From Halomarina halobia (GTDB lineage: Archaea > Halobacteriota > Halobacteria > Halobacteriales > Haloarculaceae): 64,000 nucleotides of DNA. Below the pieces are notes generated by a model. It ran no database searches. It saw nothing but the letters and a program-made list of their open reading frames with translations, and was not told the DNA's origin. The DNA is taken from the NCBI RefSeq assembly GCF_029338575.1, contig NZ_CP119992.1:992001-1056000 (forward strand). Direction: 5' to 3'. Of the stretch, positions 24,527 to 33,215 are shown in pieces. The position numbers and the translations under genes are program-made. Position 1 is the first letter of the stretch; every line of letters begins with the position of its first letter.

Positions 24527-26207
24527 CGGCATCGCGGGGACCGCGGGACTCTGGGTGCTCGCCACGTTCGGCGCGTACCTCCTCGTGCTCGTCGGCATCG
24601 GGCTCTGGTCCTCCAGGTTCATGGACGACGTGGGCGACTACGTCATCGGCGGGCGGCAGATCGGGCCGGTCGTCACCGGCTTCTCCGAACGCGCCTCCGA
24701 GATGAGCGGCTGGCTCACGCTCGGCGTCCCGAGCGACGCCTTCAGCTCCGGGATCATCGCGTTCTACAACGGACTGGGGATGATCCCGGCCGACCTGTTC
24801 GCGTGGGCCGGCATCGCCAAGCGCCTGCGCAAGTACACCGAGATCGTCCGCTCGGTCACGCTCCCCACCTTCTTCGAGACCCGCCTCGGCGACGAGACGG
24901 GCTACGTCAAGGGCATCTCGTCGGTCGTGCTGATGCTCTTCGAGGGGGGATACGTCGGCGCGCAGATCGTCGCCGCGGGCGTCCTCCTGCAGGTGCTCAC
25001 GGGGGTCGCCGACTGGGTCGGCATCCTCGTCGGCGGGGTCATCGTCGTCGGCTACACGATGCTCGGGGGCTACTTCGCGGTCGCGTGGTCCGACTACTTC
25101 CAGGGGGCGATCATCCTCGTCGCGTTCATCATCCTACCGGTGATCGCGTTCACGAACTACGGGCTCCCGTTCGACGAACTCGCGAGCGTGGGAGGCGGAT
25201 CGCTCACGAGCGTCACCGCCGGCCTGACCGGCTGGGCCGCCGTCTTCGCCATCGTCAGCTACGCCGCGATCGGGCTGGGCGTCCCCGGAAACCCCCACAT
25301 CATGGTGCGGTTCATGGGCATCGACCGCGTGCGGAACATGCGGCTGGCGGCGCTCGTCGCGCAGCTGTTCATGTTCGTCGCGTACATCGGCGCTGCGCTG
25401 GTGGGGCTGTACGCCCTCGTCGCGTTCGGCCAGGGGGCCGACCTCGGGCAGAACAAGGTGATGCCCCTGCTCACGCTCGAACTCGTCCCGGGAGTCGTCG
25501 CGGGCGTCATCCTCGCGGCGGCACTGGCGGCGATGATGTCGAGCGCCGACTCCCAGCTGCTCGTCGCGACGAGCGCCGTCGTGGAGGACGTCTACCACGG
25601 CTTCTTCAACCAGGAGGCGACCGACGCCCAGCTCGTGCGCTACTCGCGGATCGTCACCGTCCTCCTCGGCGCGGCCTCCATCGCCTTCGCCTTCCTCGCC
25701 AAGAACACGCCCGTCTACACGCTCGTGCTCGACTACGCGTGGGGCGGCCTCGGGGCGTCGCTCGGCCCGACGGTCATCGCCACGCTGTGGTGGAAGCGCG
25801 TCACCGCCGAGGGCGCGGCGGCGAGCATGGTCGTCGGCGCGACGACGATGATCACGTGGACGCAACTGCCGACGATCCTCGACGCGGTCGGCCTCATGCC
25901 GCCCGAGAGCGCGGGGTTCCTCTACGGGCTCGTCGGCGTCTACGGCCTCTTCCCGGCGTTTATCCTCTCGACGCTGACGCTGATCGTCGTCTCGCTGCTG
26001 ACCACGCCCCCCTCGGGCGTCGACGACCAGTTCGACATCTTCGACAAGCCGCTGTCGGCGGTCGTCGGCCAGCGGGCGTCGGGGTCGCCCGACTACGTCA
26101 CCGACGGGGGGCGCGTCGAGCCCATCGCCGTCACCGAGACCGACGCCATCCGCGCGCACGTCGCGGCCGCGGACTACTGGCGCGACGGTTCGCGCGACGA
26201 TGAGTGA
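24516..26207 (+). CDS. putP: Sodium:solute symporter (SSS/PutP-like)
   Basis: 563 residues from ATG 24516, about 13 membrane helices with the LeuT-like SSS fold. Early motif DYVIGGRQIGPVVTGFSERA, then SEMSGWLTLGVPSDAF, GLGVPGNPHIMVRFM, and the Na2-site AALAAMMSSADSQLLVATSA. Those residues are diagnostic for proline/pantothenate-type carriers; the arrangement is closest to PutP. It imports proline or a similar compatible solute with Na+. The small one-helix gene overlaps its start. Its 3' end overlaps the next gene by 8 bp. A TTG-initiated upstream extension is possible but unlikely. Confidence 0.9.
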   Translation: MQASGIAGTAGLWVLATFGAYLLVLVGIGLWSSRFMDDVGDYVIGGRQIGPVVTGFSERASEMSGWLTLGVPSDAFSSGIIAFYNGLGMIPADLFAWAGIAKRLRKYTEIVRSVTLPTFFETRLGDETGYVKGISSVVLMLFEGGYVGAQIVAAGVLLQVLTGVADWVGILVGGVIVVGYTMLGGYFAVAWSDYFQGAIILVAFIILPVIAFTNYGLPFDELASVGGGSLTSVTAGLTGWAAVFAIVSYAAIGLGVPGNPHIMVRFMGIDRVRNMRLAALVAQLFMFVAYIGAALVGLYALVAFGQGADLGQNKVMPLLTLELVPGVVAGVILAAALAAMMSSADSQLLVATSAVVEDVYHGFFNQEATDAQLVRYSRIVTVLLGAASIAFAFLAKNTPVYTLVLDYAWGGLGASLGPTVIATLWWKRVTAEGAAASMVVGATTMITWTQLPTILDAVGLMPPESAGFLYGLVGVYGLFPAFILSTLTLIVVSLLTTPPSGVDDQFDIFDKPLSAVVGQRASGSPDYVTDGGRVEPIAVTETDAIRAHVAAADYWRDGSRDDE

Positions 26208-26709
26208 GCGCGCCGGGGCGGCGAGACCGGCGGGGGCGGCCGGAACCCGCCACGACGCCGTCGACCTCGACGTCATCCCGCCAGCGGTGGGCCGCGGGGA
26301 GGTGGCGTCGACCGGCCGGGTGGGCTGCGTGGCCTACCCCTACCGGGTGTACGACGCCGAGTCGAGCATGGACCGGCCCGTCCTCGGCGAGCGCGTCGCC
26401 GGCTACGTGGTGAGCGTCGACCGGGTGCGGCGGCTGGCGCTCCGCGCGGACGTGTTCCCGACGATCGAACCGCGCACGGTCGAGGACGCGCTCGTCCTCC
26501 CGGCCGGCGTCACGGACGAGCAGGCGCGGGAGAAGGCCCGCGAGGCGGTGTTCAACTGGACGCTCAGGAAGTACTCGCCGCTCGACCCGCCGAAGATCGC
26601 GTTCACCCGCCACGCGGACGCCTACAAGCTGTTCTGGCTCGCCGAGCGCGACGGCGGCGACGTCATCGTCGACAGCGTCCGCGGCGACGAACGGCCGCTC
26701 GACGACTGA
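26200..26709 (+). CDS. Conserved hypothetical protein cotranscribed with the symporter
   Basis: 169 residues, soluble. It starts inside the symporter gene (ATGAGTGA overlap). After a disordered N-terminus the body has beta-strands VGCVAYPYRVYDAESS and YVVSVDRVRRLALRADVFPT, and helices around TDEQAREKAREAVFNW. The second half (LDPPKIAFTRHADAYKLFWL) could bind a ligand or partner. Coupling to the symporter suggests a linked role, but no family is recognised. Confidence 0.75.
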   Translation: MSERAGAARPAGAAGTRHDAVDLDVIPPAVGRGEVASTGRVGCVAYPYRVYDAESSMDRPVLGERVAGYVVSVDRVRRLALRADVFPTIEPRTVEDALVLPAGVTDEQAREKAREAVFNWTLRKYSPLDPPKIAFTRHADAYKLFWLAERDGGDVIVDSVRGDERPLDD

Positions 26710-26789
26710 CCGGCCGGCCGCTTCCGATCCGGGGCGGAATCCGAACCGGGATAGAAACCGGTAGGTGGGGGACGGCCCGACGACCCGGC

Positions 26790-27758
26790 ATGGTCGGAAA
26801 GCTCGACGCCGACGCGCTCGCCCGCCTCGTCCTCGGCCGGACGGGCGCGGACGACCCCGCGGTGGTACAGGGACCCGCCTACGGCGAGGACACCGCCGCC
26901 ATCGACCTCGGCGAGACGACGCTCGTCGTGAACTCGGATCCGATCTCCTTCGCGGGCGACGGGATCGGGGCGCTCGGCGTGCACGTCGCCTGCAACGACG
27001 TGGCCGCGTCCGGCGCGCGCCCGCGCTGGCTGACGAACGTCTGTCTCCTCCCCGACGCCGACCCGGAGACGCTCGACGCCATCACCGCGGAGGTGGACGA
27101 CGCGGCCGCGGCGCTCGACGTGAGCGTCGTCGGGGGCCACGCCGAACACGCCCCCGGCGTCGACCACCCCGTCCTCTCGCTCACCTGCATGGGCGTGACC
27201 GACCGCTACGTCCCGACGGGCGGCGCTCGACCGGGAGACGCCGTCCTCCTGACGAAGGCCGCGGGCGTCGAGGCGACGGCCGTCCTGGCGGCCGACTTCG
27301 AGGAGGAACTCCGCGAGGGCGTCGACCGCGCGACGCTCGACGCCGCGCGGGCGTTCGCCGACGAGGTGAGCGTCGTCCCGGAGGCGACCGCCCTCGCGCC
27401 GCTCGCCACCGCGATGCACGACCCGACGGAGGGCGGCGTCCTGACGGGGCTGGTCGAACTCGCGCTCGCCTCCGACGTCGCGGTCGACGTGGACCGCGAC
27501 GCGATCCCCGTCCGTCCGGAGACGGCGGAGGTGTGCGCGGCGGCGGGCGTGGACCCCCTTCGGACGTTCGGCTCCGGGGCCCTCCTGGCGACGGTCCCGG
27601 CCGACGAGGCCGACGCCGCGCTCGACGCGGTCCGGGAGCGCGGCGTTTCCGGAGCGGCGATCGGGGAGGTCCGAGCGTCCGACGCGGCGGGCGTGACCCT
27701 CGACGGGGAGACGATCAAGGAGGCCCCGCGGGACGACCTCTACCGCCTCTGGGAGTGA
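26790..27758 (+). CDS. AIR synthase-related protein (HypE/PurM-like fold)
   Basis: 322 residues. The AIR-synthase N- and C-terminal domains can be traced: YGEDTAAIDLGETTLVVNSD (metal-ATP loop), GALGVHVACNDVAASGARPR, VVGGHAEHAPGV, then GDAVLLTKAAGVEATAVLA and the second-domain motif ATAMHDPTEGGVLTGLVEL with FGSGALLATVP near the end. These belong to HypE-like ATP-dependent enzymes of unknown reaction; the hydrogenase partners typical for true HypE are not nearby. It lies 80 bp after the putP operon. Confidence 0.88.
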   Translation: MVGKLDADALARLVLGRTGADDPAVVQGPAYGEDTAAIDLGETTLVVNSDPISFAGDGIGALGVHVACNDVAASGARPRWLTNVCLLPDADPETLDAITAEVDDAAAALDVSVVGGHAEHAPGVDHPVLSLTCMGVTDRYVPTGGARPGDAVLLTKAAGVEATAVLAADFEEELREGVDRATLDAARAFADEVSVVPEATALAPLATAMHDPTEGGVLTGLVELALASDVAVDVDRDAIPVRPETAEVCAAAGVDPLRTFGSGALLATVPADEADAALDAVRERGVSGAAIGEVRASDAAGVTLDGETIKEAPRDDLYRLWE

Positions 27759-27821
27759 GGGTCGAATTCGGGTTCCGTATCGCGAAGTACGGTGTACGTG
27801 GGGCGCGACGTTCGGCGACAG

Positions 27822-27839
27822 ATCTTAGATATCTAAGAT
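27822..27839. repeat. 18-bp perfect palindrome
   Basis: ATCTTAGATATCTAAGAT is perfectly self-complementary with no spacer, in an otherwise GC-rich surround 64 bp downstream of the AIR-synthase-like gene. It could be a regulator operator for the tandem promoters that follow, or part of a terminator. No copy was noticed elsewhere in the window. Confidence 0.6.
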
Positions 27840-27922
27840 TCAAACCCCGGTCCCGACGTCCGCCTCGATCGTGGTGCCCCGTCGCGTAACTACTCGTCCC
27901 CCGGACATGACCGCCCGCGCAG

Positions 27923-28074
27923 CAAGAACCGCGCGAGCACGAACTATTATTATAAATAGTGAGGAAGTCGCGAACGCCGACCGCTGCCATCCCTCCGGCA
28001 AGAACGACGACGGGGACAACCTTTATTATAAATCGTGAAGAATAGGCGATCGCAGACGCAACAGACGCCGTCGG
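27923..28074 (+). repeat. Two tandem 76-bp units carrying TATA boxes
   Basis: CAAGAAC at 27923 and 27999, and TTATTATAAAT at 27947-27957 and 28023-28033, recur with an offset of exactly 76 bp. The following GTGA-GAA and GCGA-CGC are conserved too. Each unit contains a strong TATA-like element in an AT-rich patch, so the duplication may provide two promoters for the gene at 28103. From 27840 to 28102 no convincing gene was found, though a 43-codon frame at 27907 crosses the repeat. Confidence 0.6.
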
Positions 28075-28102
28075 GGTCTCCCTGGCCGCGTCGCAGATCA
28101 CC

Positions 28103-28336
28103 ATGACCGACAACCACTACACGGACCAGGACGACGCGCCGCTCGTTCCCGAGCTGCCCCGCGAGATCGCGCCCGCCCGCACCGACGGCGGGCTCCGGTC
28201 GCGACCCGCGCAGGGCCGCCCGGGCAGACGCATCGCGTCCCGCCCGGCCGACACCACGTACGCCAGTGACCGAACGCGCGACACCGAGGAGATCGTTCCC
28301 TTCGTCGCGGACCTCACCGGCGGGTACGTGGACTGA
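28103..28336 (+). CDS. Hypothetical 77-residue protein
   Basis: The frame begins MTDNHYTDQDDAPLVPELPR and ends FVADLTGGYVD. The middle is Arg-rich and low in hydrophobic residues and is probably disordered, with a short acidic C-terminus. The start lies about 70 nt after the second TATA box of the tandem promoter region. It stands in a low-coding stretch, so it could be a genuine small gene or chance. No family was recognised. Confidence 0.45.
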   Translation: MTDNHYTDQDDAPLVPELPREIAPARTDGGLRSRPAQGRPGRRIASRPADTTYASDRTRDTEEIVPFVADLTGGYVD

Positions 28337-28413
28337 TACTGTCGGACGTACGCCCGTCGAGAATCTCGCCACCCCGGATGACGAGTCGCGTCACGACGGT
28401 ACGTCCGACAGTA
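28337..28413. repeat. 15-bp-arm inverted repeat with ACTGTCGG motif
   Basis: TACTGTCGGACGTAC at 28337-28351 is perfectly inverted at 28399-28413, leaving a 47-nt loop that itself contains CCGTCG/CGACGG. It begins right after the stop of the 77-residue gene. The GTCCGACAGTA arm resembles the arms at 57687-57763 and the promoter element at 60091-60102. From 28414 to 28698 I see no convincing gene. Confidence 0.7.
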
Positions 28414-28698
28414 CGACGCAGCCGGACGTCTTCTCGCGGGGACACAGTCACGGAGAGGCGACTACGAACGGCTCTGTGGCCGGACTCTCACCGTCGATAT
28501 GCACCCACACGTTCTCGGGGGGAGACGGAGGAACCCCCCGGCGGAGAGCCGCCTGGCGCGAGTCCGAGCGCCTCGAACCCCGGAGTGACGGCGTGACCTG
28601 AACGCGCCGCGAACTCACGCGAGGGACGTGCTCGGCCCGTGCAAGCACCTAACGTATCTCCTCTGGCCGCTAACCTCACAGTAACCGGAGTGACCAAG

Positions 28699-29091
28699 AT
28701 GAGGAACGTATCGTGTCACAAATGTGGCGCAACGATGGAGGGAGCGGAGCTACTGAGCCACATCAAGGCGTGTTCCGGGACGGAAACGGACGTCCCCACC
28801 GAGAGCACGTCGGGCCTCCAGTCCCGGCTTCGCACGAAGCGACGGTCACGGACGGCAACGGCGACTCGAGAGGAGGGACACGATCTGCACGGCGAGATCC
28901 GCCGACTGAAGCTCCGTATCGCCGCGCTGGAGCGGGAGCGGTCTGTCCACCGACTCGCCGACCGACCGATCCATGCGGCCCACACCCACCTGCAAGCCTG
29001 CGACATGTGCGGAACGGTAACGCACGCGTTCGATCCCGACGGCGTCCACGACTGTCCGGAGTGTAAACGCGGAATCCTGCGCGCGGTGTGA
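28699..29091 (+). CDS. Double zinc-finger protein with coiled-coil linker
   Basis: 130 residues from ATG 28699 (GTG 28690 three codons upstream is an alternative). Two metal sites are visible: an N-terminal CHKC...HIKAC finger (C-x2-C-x13-H-x3-C) and a C-terminal CDMC...CPEC ribbon. Between them lie a basic segment (LRTKRRSRTATATRE) and a helix EIRRLKLRIAALERER that may form a short coiled coil. This resembles a DNA- or RNA-binding adaptor; no operon partner is evident. Confidence 0.65.
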   Translation: MRNVSCHKCGATMEGAELLSHIKACSGTETDVPTESTSGLQSRLRTKRRSRTATATREEGHDLHGEIRRLKLRIAALERERSVHRLADRPIHAAHTHLQACDMCGTVTHAFDPDGVHDCPECKRGILRAV

Positions 29092-29225
29092 TCGGTACGA
29101 CCGCGAGAAAATCGTATAGCGATATGCGGTGTACGTGTCGCGGTACTCGTCCGTGAAGAAGTACGGAAACGACGCAGTGCGGGCGGAGGGGCCGGGATCC
29201 CAGACCGAGGAGCGGGGCCGTGGCG

Positions 29226-29939
29226 TCACCCCTTCCACTCGCCCGGCTGTTCGCCGTGGAACTCGCCCATCGCCTCGCGCCGTTTCGGCCAGTAGGCGAT
29301 CGTCAGGAGAGCGGCGTAGTAGAGCGCGACGCCGACCGTGACGGCGATCCCGGGAATCCCCGGCACGGCGGCGGTCTCAGTCCACGCCTCCCCGGGGACG
29401 AAGACCGTGATTCGGTACGTCCACGCGGCCAGGAGAACCGCGAGCAGCGGCAGATACACCCGACGAAGCCTGCGCGCGACGGCCTCGCGGGTCGTGACCT
29501 TCAACGTGGGCACTCGAAGGTCGTCGCTGATCTCCGCGCGCCACTCGGTACGCTCTGCCCCCCTCGGGTCGAAGGCGTTGGCGAACAGGTTCTCCTCGAT
29601 CATGCGGACCCGCGCCCGCGTCGCGTCGAACGTCCGGTAGCGCCGCACGTCGAACAGCAGGAACATCGTCATCGCCCCCATGCCGACGAGAAGGAAGTGC
29701 GGCGGCCGATCCGCGCTCTCTAACGAGAGCGCCAACAGCGCGACCAGGACGGCGATCGCCCAGTCGACCGTGAGGTCCATCCGGTCCAGCAACGACTTCA
29801 TGATCGAGACCTCGCCGCGGTAGTAGTGGGGCATCAACGCGAGGAACCGCTCGGGATCGTCCGCGACTTCGCTCGCGACTTCGCGGGCGTCGCGATCCCC
29901 GGCGTCGAAGTCCGTGGGTTCGATCGATTCGCCAGTCAT
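29226..29939 (-). CDS. DUF2270 integral membrane protein
   Basis: 237 residues. DUF2270 hallmarks: an N-terminal soluble segment ALMPHYYRGEVSIMKSLLDR followed by two helices (DWAIAVLVALLALSL; FLLVGMGAMTMFLLFDVRRY), the polar loop RTFDATRARVRMIEENLFAN, and two C-terminal helices separated by an extracellular loop. The C-terminus is basic then acidic. The function of the family is unknown. The two ends of the loop (RARVRMIEENLFANAF) are its most conserved part. The gene converges with the double zinc-finger gene. Confidence 0.9.
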   Translation of the reverse strand: MTGESIEPTDFDAGDRDAREVASEVADDPERFLALMPHYYRGEVSIMKSLLDRMDLTVDWAIAVLVALLALSLESADRPPHFLLVGMGAMTMFLLFDVRRYRTFDATRARVRMIEENLFANAFDPRGAERTEWRAEISDDLRVPTLKVTTREAVARRLRRVYLPLLAVLLAAWTYRITVFVPGEAWTETAAVPGIPGIAVTVGVALYYAALLTIAYWPKRREAMGEFHGEQPGEWKG

Positions 29940-30292
29940 GCGTCACAGTAGCGGACGACCGACGATAACGTTGCACTCTCCATAGAAGCATCATTGCGGG
30001 AGTGACGAGTGGACCACCCGGCCCCGGACGCGACCGTTCGAGACGGTCCACGAAGTGACGAGCCAGTGGCGCGCCGAAGCCGCGGAGCGACGGCACCTCG
30101 TTCGACCCGAGCATCCGCGATTCGCCCCCGGGCGGTCGTAGAAGGTTATCATCATCGGTCGACCTAGTATCCTAGATTATCGACGAAAATAGTACTACAT
30201 GGACGAGTTCGAGAGACCCTCTGAAAGATATAAGGCTCATTATCGCTCGTCACGGGACAACGCTGATTATCCCTCACGGAGATAGACAGGTC
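29940..30292. other. Intergenic region before the DUF5805 gene
   Basis: This 353-bp gap separates two divergent genes. The part next to 29940 is GC-rich; a minus-strand frame begins MLGSNEVPSLRGFG but runs into the wrong frame of the DUF2270 gene and is not accepted. The part 30130-30290 is AT-rich and holds a TATA-like GATATAAGG (30226-30234) and CCTAGTATCCTAGATTATCG (about 30166-30185), a repeat-like sequence worth testing as a recombinase site. Confidence 0.45.
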
Positions 30293-30880
30293 GTGACCGA
30301 TGACGATGATCGCGCCGTGGTGAAGACGTACGTCCCACGCTATCAGAAGGAGGAGTGGGTCGATCACGCCGAGGCGCTGGACATGAGCCAGAGCGAGTTC
30401 GTCAGGACGATGGTGCAGGCGGGAAGGCGCGGGTTCGACCTCGACCCACCGGAGGGGGGTAACGAGGACGTCACCCCCGGGGGAGAACCCCTCGAGACCC
30501 GGCTCCTCGAACTTCTTCGGCGGGAGGAGTATCTCTCGTGGGACGAACTCCTTACTCACCTCGCGGGCAACGTCGAGGGTCGTCTCGACGACGCCCTCGA
30601 GGCGCTTCAGCGCGAGGGGCGCGTTCGGTACAGCGGTCGCCACGGCGGATACGCCCTCGTCGAGTCGAACGTCGGCGGGCAATCGTCGAGTTTCGCGGGT
30701 GATGGGTCGTCGGACCCGGTTCCGTCGAGCGGGGACCGCACTCGAGGTCGGCGTCGGGAACGAAGCCGGCGACAGGACGAGGAGGGGCACAGTCGCACGC
30801 GCGGACGGCGTCCATCGCATTCGCGCTCGGGGGACACGCACGCGTCGGACCGTCGCGGGAACGGCCACGACGGGCGATGA
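30293..30880 (+). CDS. DUF5805-type RHH/winged-helix protein with basic tail
   Basis: 195 residues from GTG 30293. Residues 8-45 (VVKTYVPRYQKEEWVDHAEA and MSQSEFVRTMVQAGRRGF) look like a ribbon-helix-helix DNA-binding domain. About 68-125 (LLELLRREEYLSWDELLTHL, then LEALQREGRVRYSGRHGGYA) look like a winged helix. The last 70 residues are basic and disordered, unusual in this acidic proteome, and may bind DNA non-specifically. The stop overlaps the start of the recombinase gene (ATGA, 30877-30880), so they are coupled; it is probably the recombinase accessory or directionality protein. Confidence 0.8.
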   Translation: MTDDDDRAVVKTYVPRYQKEEWVDHAEALDMSQSEFVRTMVQAGRRGFDLDPPEGGNEDVTPGGEPLETRLLELLRREEYLSWDELLTHLAGNVEGRLDDALEALQREGRVRYSGRHGGYALVESNVGGQSSSFAGDGSSDPVPSSGDRTRGRRRERSRRQDEEGHSRTRGRRPSHSRSGDTHASDRRGNGHDGR

Positions 30881-31908
30881 GCGGCGATCACACTGACGGG
30901 GAGGGAGATCCAGTCGAGTACTTCCTGCAGGACATAACCTACCACGGGCGCTCGGAGCGGACGCGAGCGGCCTACGAGCGGGTCCTTCGTCAGTTCGAGG
31001 CGTTCGTCGCCGACGGGGGGAGCACGCCCGAAAGCGCCGGACAGCGAGAGTGTCTCGCCTGGGTCCACTCGCTCCGCGGGGAGCACGCTCCGAGCACCGT
31101 CGCTACCTACGCGACGTACGTCCACCGGTTCTACGCGTACATGACGCAGGCCGGCGCGTTCGACGCGAACCCGATGGCGCTCGTGATGGCCGAGATGGAC
31201 GAGTCGATCGACACCGACCCGGAACGCCGCGAGATCAGCGTCCCGGCGATGCGCCAGTTCGTCGCCGACGTCACCCATCCGCTCGAACGCGCGGTCGTCC
31301 TGACGCTGCTAAAGACCGGAATGCGCGTCGGAGAGCTCTGTAACCTCGACCTGCGGGACGTCTCCCTCGACGCGCCGGTGGTCGGCGAGGCGTACTCGAT
31401 TCCCCCGCGCCCGCAACTCGACGGCCGGCCGAACTCGCTGTTCGTCGCGAGCGATCCCGCACGGGGAGTCGTCGTCAACGGCGAGGAGCGATCGGCCTCG
31501 AACAAACGCAAGCGCTCGACGGTGATCCCGATCGACGCGGAGCTCGGAGAGGCGCTCGTTCGCTGGCTGGCGATCCGCCCGAACGTGCGCTCCCCCGCCG
31601 AACCGCTGTTCGTCAGTACCGGCGAGGACTGGGGAGAACGGCTCACCCCCTCGCAGGTTCGAACGGTCGTAAAGCGTCACGCGGAGGCTCGAGGCTGGTA
31701 TCGATCGGGCGGGGGGGCAGAGGAGAACGTGACGCCCCACTACTTCCGGCACTTTTTCACGACGCACCTGCGCGACCGCACCGGCGACCGCGGGATCGTC
31801 AAGTACCTCCGCGGGGACGTGGCCGCCGACGTCATCGACACCTACACCCACAACTGGGGCGACCGCGTCCGCGAGGTATACGAGGCCAACGTCTACACGC
31901 TGACGTAA
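30877..31908 (+). CDS. Tyrosine recombinase/integrase (XerC/D-like)
   Basis: 343 residues. An N-terminal SAM-like core-binding domain (about 12-108) is followed by the catalytic domain. Visible active-site residues are Arg150 (TGMRVGEL), His288 and Arg291 (HYFRHFF) and the Tyr323 nucleophile (DTYTHNW). The second His/Trp position of the family (LGHxxxxT) reads RGD, so one catalytic residue is replaced by Asp314, as in some haloarchaeal integrases. It overlaps the DUF5805 gene by 4 bp. No phage genes flank it, so it may be a resident Xer-type enzyme or a relic. Confidence 0.9.
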   Translation: MSGDHTDGEGDPVEYFLQDITYHGRSERTRAAYERVLRQFEAFVADGGSTPESAGQRECLAWVHSLRGEHAPSTVATYATYVHRFYAYMTQAGAFDANPMALVMAEMDESIDTDPERREISVPAMRQFVADVTHPLERAVVLTLLKTGMRVGELCNLDLRDVSLDAPVVGEAYSIPPRPQLDGRPNSLFVASDPARGVVVNGEERSASNKRKRSTVIPIDAELGEALVRWLAIRPNVRSPAEPLFVSTGEDWGERLTPSQVRTVVKRHAEARGWYRSGGGAEENVTPHYFRHFFTTHLRDRTGDRGIVKYLRGDVAADVIDTYTHNWGDRVREVYEANVYTLT

Positions 31909-32237
31909 CGTTCGGAAAGCGTTCGAATCTGTTGGCTACGAGGCGACCGAGTCGTCCGTCGCGCGCACGACTCATAAACTTCATGTCGCGATATCAAATC
32001 CGGGTGAGGTAGCACTCCCCCGGATCAGCGAGCGATCGGGCCGGGCGCCGTTCCATTCGGCGATTACACGTCACCCCCTCGTCACTATCGTCGGTGCGGG
32101 ACGGTCCTTCGACGGGGAGCTTACACGCCGTAAGCGATTGACCTACGCGCGCACGTACCGCCGTATCGGAACATTTCGTGATCGGTTCTCCGAACGATCT
32201 CGCGCGAATCAATGATCCGCCGAACCCAGCCCCGCCG
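31909..32237. other. Intergenic region after the recombinase
   Basis: A 329-bp stretch between convergent genes. It contains a 7-bp hairpin ATCCGGG/CCCGGAT at 31998-32025 that may terminate the recombinase transcript. A 72-codon minus-strand frame (31994-32212) has no haloarchaeal bias and is not accepted. It could hold an attachment site, but no matching direct repeat was found within this window. Confidence 0.4.
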
Positions 32238-33215
32238 TCAGTCCTGTTGCGGAACGAACGGGCCGAACGAGGCCGTCTCGCGGGCGACCGTCGCGACCCG
32301 CAGGCCGGACGCGAAGAGGACCGCGATCGGCGACAGCGCGACCGCGATCACGACGCTCGTGACCAACAGGAGGGGGACGGGGTCGAGCGCCGCGTTCGGG
32401 GTGTTCCGGTAGACGAGAACGGTGAGTACGGCGATCAGAATCGAGAGGCTACCCGTGTACACGAGTCGACGCGAGAGTCGGGCGAGCGAGCGCTGCACGT
32501 AGAGCGTCTTGAAGTACTGGCGGGCGGCGTCGATCTCCTTCAGGAGTTCGAGCATCTCCTCGGTCGCCGCGCTCGCGGTATCGGAGAGCGCATCGCCGTG
32601 TACGACCCGGACGCGTCGGGTGAAGTAGAAGTACCACGAGTCGCGGTAGCGGACGACGGCCGAGAGTGCCTCGAACTCGGTTCGCGTCTCCTCCAGGGTA
32701 TCGATCGTCCGGTCGGTCTGCTCTATGAGGGACGGCACGTAGCGCTCGACGTCGCGGCGAACGTCCTCGTCGCGACGGACGAGTTCGTCCTCCCGGAGCG
32801 TCAGCGCTCGATCGCGCAGCGTCCGTAAGAGCACTCCCAGAAAGTCCGTGGGGACCGGTGAGGCGACGTCGGTCGCGGCGCGCTCCTCGACGGACTGTCG
32901 GAAGGCCACCGTCTCGTCCAACCGGTCGTAGAAGTTGCTGACCGAATCGAGCTCCCGGGAGAGGACGAGCTGGTTGAGCGCGATCACGACCGTGACGAGC
33001 GTGAGGATGCCGTTGACGATGCCGTTGAACAGCCACATCATCCGGTTCGTCTTCGTGACGTCGATCAGACCGACGAACCCGAACGCGAGCACGATCGCGA
33101 TCACGCCGACCAGCATGAGCCCGGCGACGGCCGACCGATTGCCGTCGAACAGGAACCACCACACGATGCGACTCCGCCGTGCGTAGTTCCGTCGGAACGT
33201 CCCCGATCGAGTCAT
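32238..33215 (-). CDS. Four-helix membrane protein with central coiled-coil domain
   Basis: 325 residues. Two N-terminal hydrophobic helices (VAGLMLVGVIAIVLAFGFVG; MWLFNGIVNGILTLVTVVIA) and two C-terminal helices (LSILIAVLTVLVYRN and LLLVTSVVIAVAL) enclose a long charged central region of about 170 residues, with helices such as DRTIDTLEETRTEFEALSAV and EEMLELLKEIDAARQYFKTL. The soluble part is probably cytoplasmic and dimerises. I do not recognise a family; the topology is shared by other archaeal membrane proteins of unknown function. Confidence 0.75.
   Translation of the reverse strand: MTRSGTFRRNYARRSRIVWWFLFDGNRSAVAGLMLVGVIAIVLAFGFVGLIDVTKTNRMMWLFNGIVNGILTLVTVVIALNQLVLSRELDSVSNFYDRLDETVAFRQSVEERAATDVASPVPTDFLGVLLRTLRDRALTLREDELVRRDEDVRRDVERYVPSLIEQTDRTIDTLEETRTEFEALSAVVRYRDSWYFYFTRRVRVVHGDALSDTASAATEEMLELLKEIDAARQYFKTLYVQRSLARLSRRLVYTGSLSILIAVLTVLVYRNTPNAALDPVPLLLVTSVVIAVALSPIAVLFASGLRVATVARETASFGPFVPQQD

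Noticed and set aside
27907-28038. A 43-codon frame across the 76-bp tandem repeat
   Set aside because: It begins with a low-complexity ARTARART run and includes both TATA boxes, which is more consistent with non-coding promoter DNA.
28266-28601. A 111-codon plus-strand frame
   Set aside because: It overlaps the 77-residue gene and the inverted repeat, is Arg/Ser/Thr-rich with no recognisable domain, and lacks a start signal.
29940-30114. Minus-strand peptide start MLGSNEVPSLRGFG
   Set aside because: It runs out of frame into the DUF2270 gene; it has neither a domain nor a start context, so it may be at most a decayed remnant.
31994-32212. A 72-codon minus-strand frame after the recombinase
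   Set aside because: No homology pattern, no promoter and no acidic composition; the sequence includes the terminator-like hairpin.
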